Source: Candidatus Anaerobiospirillum pullistercoris (GTDB taxonomy: Bacteria > Pseudomonadota > Gammaproteobacteria > Enterobacterales > Succinivibrionaceae). Taken from it: a DNA stretch of 37,321 bases. The notes beneath the pieces are model-generated. The model did not search any database and had not been told where the DNA came from. It worked only from the letters and a program-made list of their open reading frames with translations. The DNA lies in contig DXEV01000045.1 in the NCBI GenBank assembly GCA_019114785.1, positions 1 through 37,321 of the forward strand, in the 5' to 3' direction. Shown in pieces: positions 25,271 through 31,985 of this stretch. Within the stretch, counting starts at the first letter, position 1, and each line of letters opens with the position of its first letter. A program made the translations under genes and the position numbers.

Positions 25271-25346
25271 GCTGCCTAAAATGCTAAAAATAGGCAGCAA
25301 AAAGCGCTTTGCACCCACCTAAAGCCCCAACAATATGGGGTATAAT
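25271..25346 (+). promoter_or_regulatory. miaB upstream hairpin and -10-like site
   Basis: A perfect 8-bp stem GCTGCCTA (25271-25278) / TAGGCAGC (25291-25298) with a 12-nt A-rich loop precedes TATAAT (25341-25346) pointing at miaB. No good -35 is at the right spacing, so the promoter is tentative. CCCCA and TGGGG arms (25326-25340) also flank the site. Confidence 0.35.
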
Positions 25347-25509
25347 GGCCCGCTATCATTGGGCGTGCCTTTGCACTCCTTTCTCGTTTTTGGCTATTGC
25401 AAGTCTCCTCTCTGAGCGCTTGCCGATGGCCTATAACAACTCGGCCGGTGGCCTTTCTGTCTGTCAATGCTTTCTAGTAGACTGTCACCGCGCCTTATGC
25501 GGAGCAAAA

Positions 25510-26880
25510 ATGGCTGATATCACTACGAGTCTCAAGCTTGATGGCAACCTCAAGATGCAAGTGGGTACCTTCCACGTTGCTGTGTGGGGCTGTCAGATGA
25601 ACGTGTACGATGCCGATCGCATTCGCGATCTTATGGCCGCTTCTGGCTATGTCGAGCAAGTGGAGCCTCGTGGTGCTGACGTCATCATTTTGGTCACTTG
25701 TGCGGTACGCGCTAAGGCCGAAGATAAAGTCTTCAATCAGATCTCCGCATGGCGTCACCAAGGTGTAATCAACGAGCGCACCATCATTGCTTTAGGTGGC
25801 TGTGTTGGTGCTGAGCTTGCCGATCAGATCCTGAAGTTAGAGCCAAGCATTGCTATTGTCTTTGGCCCACGCACTGCTCACCGTTTACCACACATGATCT
25901 CTTCTTATGCCGCAACTGGCGACAAGATCGTGGACGTGCAGGCTGAAGCTTTGGAAAAGTTTGATGCTCTACCAGAGCAAGGCCAGCGTGGCCCTAGTGC
26001 CTTTGTCACCATTATGGAAGGCTGCTCCAACAAGTGCTCTTACTGCATCGTGCCTTACACCCGTGGTGAAGAAGAAAGCCGCCCAGAGCAAGACATCTTA
26101 GATGAGATCGTGACCCACGTGGCTCACGGCGTCAAAGAGATCAACCTCTTAGGCCAAAACGTCAATTCCTATCGTGGTCTGACCCCTGATGGTAATCAAA
26201 GCCGTTTTTCCAACTTGCTCTATGAAGTAGCTGCTATCGATGGCGTTGAGCGCTTACGCTTTACCACCTCCAACCCAATGGAATTTACTGACGACATCAT
26301 TGCCGCCATCCATGACTTACCGGTGATTGCTGATTACATCCATATCCCTGTGCAGTCAGGCTCAGATCGGATCTTAAAGATGATGCGTCGTAACTACACA
26401 TCAGATGACTACCGCCGCCTGATCGATAAGATCCGTAAGGCTCGCCCAAATATCTACATCTCTACTGATATTATCGTGGGCTTCCCAGGTGAAACCGATG
26501 AGGATTTTGCTGAGACCATGCGCTTAGTCAATGACATCAAATTTGACTCAGGCTTCAGTTTCATTTACTCCAAGCGTCCTGGCACTCCAGCCGCCGAATT
26601 ACCAGATCCTGTATCCTTAGAGCACAAGAAACAGAATCTCTATGTGCTGCAAGAAAAGCTTGAAGAGTATGCTGTGATGTACTCTCAAGGCATGCTTGGT
26701 ACGAGACAACGTGTCTTGGTAGAAGGTATCTCACGCAAGAATGAGCAAGAGCTCAAGGCCCGTACCTCTAACAATCGTGTAGTGATCTTGGAAGGTGCTC
26801 CATCGCTGATCGGCACCATGGTGGACGTAGACATTACCAAGGTTATGACTCACACCTTAAAGGGCGAAATTGTGCGCTAA
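25510..26880 (+). CDS. miaB: tRNA-2-methylthio-N6-dimethylallyladenosine synthase MiaB
   Basis: A radical-SAM methylthiotransferase that adds the 2-methylthio group to i6A37 in tRNAs reading UNN codons. It has 456 residues, close to the E. coli enzyme (474). The N-terminal UPF0004 domain holds the cluster ligands Cys28 (WGCQMN), Cys64 (TCAVR) and Cys98 (GGCVGAE). The radical-SAM cluster motif CSNKCSYC supplies Cys172, Cys176 and Cys179. The C-terminal TRAM domain follows (about 390-456). ATG at 25510 is chosen for GGAG 5-6 nt before; an open frame from 25309 would add 67 unlikely residues. It heads the miaB-phoH-ybeY-corC-lnt order known from enterics. Confidence 0.97.
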   Translation: MADITTSLKLDGNLKMQVGTFHVAVWGCQMNVYDADRIRDLMAASGYVEQVEPRGADVIILVTCAVRAKAEDKVFNQISAWRHQGVINERTIIALGGCVGAELADQILKLEPSIAIVFGPRTAHRLPHMISSYAATGDKIVDVQAEALEKFDALPEQGQRGPSAFVTIMEGCSNKCSYCIVPYTRGEEESRPEQDILDEIVTHVAHGVKEINLLGQNVNSYRGLTPDGNQSRFSNLLYEVAAIDGVERLRFTTSNPMEFTDDIIAAIHDLPVIADYIHIPVQSGSDRILKMMRRNYTSDDYRRLIDKIRKARPNIYISTDIIVGFPGETDEDFAETMRLVNDIKFDSGFSFIYSKRPGTPAAELPDPVSLEHKKQNLYVLQEKLEEYAVMYSQGMLGTRQRVLVEGISRKNEQELKARTSNNRVVILEGAPSLIGTMVDVDITKVMTHTLKGEIVR

Positions 26881-26919
26881 ACCGCTCAAGCGCGCAGAGC
26901 CGGTTGCCACTGCCGCCAC

Positions 26920-26973
26920 GGCCTCAAAGAGGCACCGGCCTCCGTAGGCCTCGAAGAGGCATCGGCCTCTGCA
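26920..26973. repeat. Two tandem 27-bp repeats between miaB and phoH
   Basis: The unit GGCCTCRAAGAGGCAYCGGC plus CTCYGYA occurs at 26920-26946 and 26947-26973 with four differences, followed by decayed partial copies to about 26993. Each unit carries a GCCTC/GAGGC hairpin. It could be a transcription or mRNA-stability element. Confidence 0.65.
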
Positions 26974-27076
26974 TGCCTCTGTATGCCCCTGCATCCTTCT
27001 GCTCACTAATTTCTAACAGCCACCTAATGTTTTTCCGCTAAGATCAGGCTATCTAATGTTTTAGGAGCTTCATAAA

Positions 27077-28372
27077 TTGACACAAGAACGTCCAGACAAA
27101 GATCAGGACACACGTCGCTTTAGCTTAGAACCTGTCGACCGTATTCGCCTTGCTAATATGGTCGGCCCTGAAGATGAGAACTTAAAGCAGATCGCCAAGC
27201 GCTTAGGCGTGGAAATCCTTAACGCTGGTGCTAACTTCAGCATCAATGGCAAAGGTAAAAAAGCCATTGCCGCTGAGCGCATCATCAAACAGCTTTATCT
27301 TGAGACGGCTCCTTTAGGCAAAAATAAGAAGCCGCAATATATCACTCCTGATAAGGTCAACCTCGCTATTATCGAGAATACCCACTTAGAGGCTGACGAT
27401 GAGTCCAGCCCAGATCCTCTGGATTTTTACCCTCAAGATCAGGCCTTAGAACAAGCCGAAAATGCTCGTGCTTACTTAAAATCAGACAACGCTAAAGAAG
27501 AGTCTAGCGGTCGCGGCTCTGTAGGTGAGCTCTACCACAAAGCCTCAACCTTAAAAACTCAGCGTGGTGTCATTAAGGCCCGTACTCCAAATCAGGCTAA
27601 CTATATCAGCAAGATCATTGGCCACGATGTCAGCTTCGGTATTGGCCCAGCTGGTACCGGTAAAACCTTCCTTGCTGTGGCAGCCGCTGTGGATGCTTTA
27701 ACCCGCAACGAAGTACGTCGTATTATCTTGACCCGCCCTGCAGTAGAAGCTGGTGAAAAATTGGGCTTCTTACCAGGCGATCTGACGCAAAAAGTCGATC
27801 CATACTTACGCCCTCTCTATGACGCCCTCTTTGAGATGCTGGGCTTTGAAAAGGTGGAAAAGCTGATCGAGCGTCAGGTCATTGAGATCGCTCCTTTAGC
27901 CTACATGCGTGGTCGTACCTTAAACGACAGTTTCATCATCTTAGATGAAGCCCAGAACACCACCATCGAGCAGATGAAAATGTTCTTAACCCGTATTGGC
28001 TTCAACTCTAAGGCAGTGATCACTGGCGACCCAAGTCAGGTGGATTTACCTCGCAATGTGCGCTCAGGTCTGCGTCACGCCATGGAAGTATTAGCCCATG
28101 TCGATGCCATTGCCTTTACTTATTTTGTTTCCGATGACGTTGTGCGTCACCCTGTAGTGGCTGCTATCGTCAACGCTTATGATGCCTATGAGCAAAAAGA
28201 GCGTGAGCGTGAGGAACAAGAGGGCAATACGTCACGTGGTCGCGGCTATCACCGTGACTACTATCGCAGCTATGACCGCGAGCGCTTCTCTCGCGATCAA
28301 AATAAACCTGACTCTGCTGATGCAGAGGCTGCTGCTACAGAGCCTGCTGTAGCAGCAGTCTGCTGCCACTGA
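27077..28372 (+). CDS. ybeZ: PhoH-like ATPase YbeZ
   Basis: A cytoplasmic P-loop ATPase of the PhoH family that is genetically and physically linked to YbeY and ribosome/rRNA metabolism. It has 431 residues against about 346 for E. coli YbeZ. An N-terminal KH-like region (ENLKQIAKRLGVEILNAGAN) precedes the PhoH domain: Walker A GPAGTGKT (190-197), TRPAVEAGEKLGFLPGDL, and Walker B FIILDEAQNTT (Asp290, Glu291). The start is TTG at 27077 with TAGGAG upstream; no nearby ATG exists. The C-terminus is Arg/Tyr/Asp-rich and then Ala/Glu/Pro-rich, ending abruptly in AAVCCH. The repeat evidently goes on in the +1 frame to 28433, so the end is probably frameshifted. Confidence 0.95.
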   Translation: MTQERPDKDQDTRRFSLEPVDRIRLANMVGPEDENLKQIAKRLGVEILNAGANFSINGKGKKAIAAERIIKQLYLETAPLGKNKKPQYITPDKVNLAIIENTHLEADDESSPDPLDFYPQDQALEQAENARAYLKSDNAKEESSGRGSVGELYHKASTLKTQRGVIKARTPNQANYISKIIGHDVSFGIGPAGTGKTFLAVAAAVDALTRNEVRRIILTRPAVEAGEKLGFLPGDLTQKVDPYLRPLYDALFEMLGFEKVEKLIERQVIEIAPLAYMRGRTLNDSFIILDEAQNTTIEQMKMFLTRIGFNSKAVITGDPSQVDLPRNVRSGLRHAMEVLAHVDAIAFTYFVSDDVVRHPVVAAIVNAYDAYEQKEREREEQEGNTSRGRGYHRDYYRSYDRERFSRDQNKPDSADAEAAATEPAVAAVCCH

Positions 28373-28433
28373 GCCAGCTGTAGCTGAGCCTGCTGTAGCA
28401 GAGCCAGCTGCAACGACTAGTTCAGCCAACTAG
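28352..28433 (+). other. ybeZ: Out-of-frame continuation of ybeZ/phoH tail
   Basis: Beyond the in-frame stop (28370-28372), the +1 frame encodes SAATEPAVAEPAVAEPAATT and SSAN up to TAG at 28431-28433. This continues the ATEPAVA motif seen just before in the normal frame. Deleting one base, for example G at 28359, would join them. The terminator at 28465 lies just beyond this second stop. Confidence 0.65.
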
Positions 28434-28464
28434 CTGGATACTGCTGCAACCAATTCTTTTTCTA

Positions 28465-28489
28465 GGCCGCACCTTAGTGCGGTCTTTTT
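28465..28489 (+). terminator. Rho-independent terminator after phoH
   Basis: GGCCGCAC pairs with GTGCGGTC (one G-U) around the loop CTTA, followed by TTTTTG. It lies before ybeY, so ybeY may depend on read-through or its own promoter. Confidence 0.85.
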
Positions 28490-28556
28490 GTAGCACTAGC
28501 ACCTGCCTCAAAACCAGATGCTTACAGCGCTCTCTGACAATAAAAAGCTCACTAAC

Positions 28557-29060
28557 ATGCAAATCCAGATTGAAAGACAGATCGTCCTTGCTGATGAAAA
28601 CGAGATGCTCGGCATCCCTACTACTGAGGAAATGATGCTCTGGGCCCAAGCCGCTTTTGACGCCGCTGACTTCCACAAAGACTGTGCTTTTACCGCACGC
28701 TTTGTGAGCAACGATGAGATCCAAGAGCTCAATAAAACCTACCGCCACATGGACAAACCAACCAATATCTTGTCCTTTCCTTACGAAATCCCTGATGACC
28801 TGCCAACAGAAGTGCTCGAAGCAGAAGAGGCTGAAGAAGGCGTGTACTTGGGCGATTTAGTGATCGCTATGGCTGTAGTGCGCAAAGAAGCCAACGAGCA
28901 GGATAAGACCTTAACCGAGCACTGTGCTCACCTCATCGTACACGGCTGCCTCCACCTACTGGGTTATGACCACATCACCGACGAAGAGGCTCAAGAAATG
29001 GAAGGCCTCGAAATTAAGGTGCTAGAGCAGCTGGGTTATCCAAACCCTTACGAGGAATAG
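28557..29060 (+). CDS. ybeY: Endoribonuclease / rRNA maturation factor YbeY
   Basis: A metal-dependent endoribonuclease acting in 16S rRNA 3' end maturation and ribosome quality control. It has 167 residues, near the usual length of about 155. The zinc signature [12 protein letters not shown] is intact with His129, His133 and His139, and [20 protein letters not shown] and [14 protein letters not shown] are family motifs. The start is uncertain: ATG at 28557 ([10 protein letters not shown]) fits homologues, and an in-frame ATG lies at 28518; neither has a strong ribosome site. It follows phoH and precedes corC, the conserved trio. Confidence 0.95.
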   Translation: MQIQIERQIVLADENEMLGIPTTEEMMLWAQAAFDAADFHKDCAFTARFVSNDEIQELNKTYRHMDKPTNILSFPYEIPDDLPTEVLEAEEAEEGVYLGDLVIAMAVVRKEANEQDKTLTEHCAHLIVHGCLHLLGYDHITDEEAQEMEGLEIKVLEQLGYPNPYEE

Positions 29061-29225
29061 CAGCTTCCTCAAAGTAGCTTCAGCTCTCTAAAACGCCCTG
29101 ACTCATAGTCCCAGCCGCCCAAACAACATGAGCGCCCTCACGATCAGAAGCCAAATAGCGTTTTGTAGCCATAATCTTCGCTATAATGGGACAATTGTCT
29201 TTTTTCAGGAGTTAATACTTTTTCT

Positions 29226-30086
29226 ATGGGATCCGACAATCCTTCAACCCCCTCACTTTTGAGCAAAGCCCGTGAACGTTTGATGAGATCACTGTTGCTC
29301 AGAGGGCAGCCGTCCAACCGCAAAGAATTAGCTAAGGTCATTGAGCAAGCTAGCCAAGACGATATCATTAATGAAGATACCGAGGACATGATCCGTGGTG
29401 TTTTTGACATCTCGAATCTTCGGATCTCAGATATCATGATTCCGCGCTCTCAGATCATCACCATTGATCAGGACAGCACTATTGCGGACGCTATCGCTCT
29501 CATCAAAGAGCATGGTCACTCACGTTATCCCGTCTCACTTGAGGATAAGGATCATATCTTAGGCATCTTAATGGCTAAGGATCTGCTGCCTATCGCCTCA
29601 CAAAGTGACCATAAGATCTCTGAGTATCCGTACTTACTGCGCAAGCCAGTGATCGTTCCTGAGACCAAACGTGTCGATGTAATGCTCAAAGACTTCCAAA
29701 AGAATCGCTTCCATATGGCGATCGTGATCGATGAGTATGGTGGCGTTTGTGGCTTAGTCACCATTGAGGACATTCTTGAGCTGATTGTCGGTGAGATCAA
29801 CGACGAATACGAAACTGAAGAAGAGCCAAAGGACATTGTAAAGGCAGGGGATAACGCCTACCTCGTCAATGGCACCACTCCGCTCAGCGACTTCAGTGAG
29901 TACTTCCATACGCAACTGCCTGATATTGATGTAGACACCATTGCTGGACTCGTGATTCACCTCTTAGGTCATATCCCTCATAAAGATGAGAGCGTCGTCT
30001 TTAATGAGTTCACTTTTAAAGTCATTAAAGCCAACCAGCATCAGGTACAGCAACTTTACGTCACTGTAGCACCACCTACGGAATAG
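29226..30086 (+). CDS. corC: CorC/YbeX CBS-domain protein
   Basis: A cytoplasmic CBS-pair protein of the HlyC/CorC family, known as a cobalt/magnesium efflux accessory factor and recently tied to ribosome maturation (YbeX). It has 286 residues (E. coli 292). It opens with a helical part (KARERLMRSLLLRGQPSNRK, DDIINEDTEDMIRGVFDISN). RISDIMIPRSQIITI and HSRYPVSLEDKDHILGILM belong to CBS1; FHMAIVIDEYGGVCGLVTIE to CBS2. A CorC_HlyC transporter-associated domain ends the protein (DAYLVNG-type NAYLVNGTTPLSDF). The start at 29226 has AGGAG 14 nt upstream, rather far. A TATAAT (29182-29187) upstream may be its own -10. It is convergent with the DUF4156-like gene, only 30 nt apart. Confidence 0.95.
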   Translation: MGSDNPSTPSLLSKARERLMRSLLLRGQPSNRKELAKVIEQASQDDIINEDTEDMIRGVFDISNLRISDIMIPRSQIITIDQDSTIADAIALIKEHGHSRYPVSLEDKDHILGILMAKDLLPIASQSDHKISEYPYLLRKPVIVPETKRVDVMLKDFQKNRFHMAIVIDEYGGVCGLVTIEDILELIVGEINDEYETEEEPKDIVKAGDNAYLVNGTTPLSDFSEYFHTQLPDIDVDTIAGLVIHLLGHIPHKDESVVFNEFTFKVIKANQHQVQQLYVTVAPPTE

Positions 30087-30116
30087 CCTCCAAGGCGATC
30101 CCCGTACCCCCACAAG

Positions 30117-30593
30117 TTACTCGCTCAACTCTGCTGGGGGCTCAGCACCAGCTGCTGTGACAGCTGTGACCGCTGCGCCCTGTTCTGGCCGCAAAGGGCC
30201 CTTACCCGCTGGACAGCGATAGGCCCTTCCGCTCAAAAAGAAGCTCGGCGCATTCATCGTATTGGCCCAAGCCCCATGCCCAAACCAAGGATCAGGGTAG
30301 AGATAGGACATCGATGGGGTGACAGCCAAATGCGTCTCCACTAAGGTATTAGCCCCAAGCTGTGCAGCCTTAAAGCGCAGATTATTGCGCGCTGCCTGCA
30401 CGGTGTAGCTGATGTAGTCGTTGTCCACATTCCCCACAAAGACACAGCCTTCCACCTCTTGCGGCAAAGCCGTCACCACGCTCTCAATCATGGCTTGATC
30501 CTCTGGCGCTGTGGCACAGCCACTAACAACCACCAAGCTGGCACTGACAACCAATGCCAATTTCCAGCAGCGCCATCCCTGAACTTGTCCCAT
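30117..30593 (-). CDS. DUF4156-like lipoprotein
   Basis: A small predicted lipoprotein of 158 residues. The signal peptide is KLALVVSASLVVVSGC (lipid-carrying Cys26). The domain QEVEGCVFVGNVDNDYISYT, ARNNLRFKAAQLGANTLVET matches what I know of DUF4156 (E. coli YjeI type), where a GNTLV/GANTLV motif is characteristic; function unknown. Two further cysteines (EGCVF, AYRCPAG) might form a disulphide. The tail is Ala/Glu-rich. ATG at 30593 is supported by GGAGGAG. It is directly downstream of the gene at 30645 on the same strand, with 51 nt between, so the two likely form an operon inserted between corC and lnt. Confidence 0.82.
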   Translation of the reverse strand: MGQVQGWRCWKLALVVSASLVVVSGCATAPEDQAMIESVVTALPQEVEGCVFVGNVDNDYISYTVQAARNNLRFKAAQLGANTLVETHLAVTPSMSYLYPDPWFGHGAWANTMNAPSFFLSGRAYRCPAGKGPLRPEQGAAVTAVTAAGAEPPAELSE

Positions 30594-30644
30594 CTCCAAA
30601 CTCCTCCGCGCACATCCGCGCCATTTCCCCTTTTTGGCCACCAT

Positions 30645-31604
30645 CTAAGCCTTGGAAGCTTTGGAGGCTTTGGCCGACGGCTTTTTTTCGTCTTCAACCG
30701 GTTGATTTTGCGTATCCACAGACGCCAAAAAGTCTTTCATCAAATCGTTCACCGGCCCAGCTACAGCAGCGCCTACTGAGGCAACTGCCCCATCTGCTGT
30801 CCTGTCCGCTACACCCCCAGCGGATGCTGCATCTACTGATGCGGAGACAAACAAAGCAGGCTCTGCCTTAGATTTCTTGCCTGCTAACACCTTAACGCCA
30901 GACTGATATGTGGCTAAGACCTTAGGCTTATCATGCTTAGGAGTGTTAGCAGCGAATGGTGGTTCATACACTCCTGCAAACCGAGACTTAGAGGATCTGG
31001 AGGTCGCATCTTTTGTGCTCTTGGAGCGTACAAAGGCAGGAGAAGAGTCAACACGCACCTTCAATGGAACCGCTTGCCTCACTATGAGAGCTTCATCAGG
31101 ATGCTCAGCTTGATAGAGATCCACATGGGCAAAGATCTCCTTTAAAGGCAGATCAATTACATCACCGTCTTCATCGATCAAAGCTTTATCAATGGCAATT
31201 TTGACTGGAGGCTCAGACGATTCTTGACCTTGCTCTTTAGGAGCATCAGGGCTGGTTACGACATCTGATGCAGGTGAGGCTTGCTGCAAGATAGCGTTCG
31301 CGGTGCCGGTGCCAGTGCTGGTTACAGCTTTGGCGGTATTAGCGGTATTAGCGGTATTAGCGGGATAGGCCTTTGTGACCGTATTTTGAGGCTGTGCAGC
31401 AAAGTTGCCTTTTGGCTCTGCTGACACAATATGGGCATGGGACGAATATGACTGAGCGGAGCGGGACTTATCGGCAGTACCCCTGTCATAAGTACTCTGC
31501 GCAAAGTTGTGTGATTGCAGCTGCAACATAGGACTTTGCAGATCTTTAATATTGACGTCTTTGTACTCAGGCAAGCGCGAGCGCAGATCTTTTTCTGAAA
31601 CCAC
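30645..31604 (-). CDS. Hypothetical low-complexity protein
   Basis: I do not recognise this 319-residue protein. It starts MVSEKDLRSRLPEYKDVNIK (soluble, no signal peptide), followed by a Ser/Ala/Thr-rich stretch with NTANTANTA encoded by 9-bp DNA repeats. The middle (about 145-190) may be folded: KIAIDKALIDEDGDVIDLPL, KEIFAHVDLYQAEHPDEALI. A basic Ser/Lys stretch and an Ala/Val stretch follow; it ends KKPSAKASKASKA. A GTG at 31604 is the best start because GAGGAG is 6 nt upstream; the ATG at 31646 lacks a site. It is probably co-transcribed with the DUF4156-like lipoprotein gene. Confidence 0.75.
   Translation of the reverse strand: MVSEKDLRSRLPEYKDVNIKDLQSPMLQLQSHNFAQSTYDRGTADKSRSAQSYSSHAHIVSAEPKGNFAAQPQNTVTKAYPANTANTANTAKAVTSTGTGTANAILQQASPASDVVTSPDAPKEQGQESSEPPVKIAIDKALIDEDGDVIDLPLKEIFAHVDLYQAEHPDEALIVRQAVPLKVRVDSSPAFVRSKSTKDATSRSSKSRFAGVYEPPFAANTPKHDKPKVLATYQSGVKVLAGKKSKAEPALFVSASVDAASAGGVADRTADGAVASVGAAVAGPVNDLMKDFLASVDTQNQPVEDEKKPSAKASKASKA
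31333..31359. repeat. Three 9-bp tandem repeats (GCGGTATTA)
   Basis: Three exact copies of GCGGTATTA inside the gene at 30645. On the minus strand they encode Ala-Asn-Thr units. The length is a multiple of three, so copy-number change would not shift the frame. Confidence 0.85.
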
Positions 31605-31985
31605 CTCAATCTCCTCAAAAAGCAGATACCACCAAAAGCAACTCATTAGGCAGCAAACTTAAAGCCTCACAACCTAAAGATAGCACAAAGCCCCAAAACT
31701 CAAAGTCCAACTCTCAGCTTATTTGCCCCAAACACGGCCTCTAGGCATCAAGTCTGCACTATAAGAGCATTAAGCCCATTTCTGAGCCATTTGCTAAAAT
31801 AGTTGTTTGTTTTTAGCCTCGGGCACTACTGGTTCCCCCTCTGAGCAGCTCCCTATAGCGACGCTCTGCGGTTTTAGAGCCTGTAATACTGCCTTCTAAG
31901 CTTTTCCCTCAGCTCGTCACCTCTACAACCTCTCAGTCTTGGCTTCGTCGTGGCGGCTATCCCCATTTTTTCGGATTTTGCGGTC
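31605..31985. other. Divergent promoter region upstream of lnt
   Basis: About 380 bases between the hypothetical gene (minus) and lnt (plus). An extended -10 motif TGCTAAAAT (31792-31800) points at lnt, identical to the one upstream of bamE at 5170. No good -35 precedes it. No gene is visible. Confidence 0.4.

Noticed and set aside
25309-25509. N-terminal extension of miaB
   Set aside because: MADITTSLKL at 25510 has a ribosome site and matches the family start; the extension spans the -10-like site.
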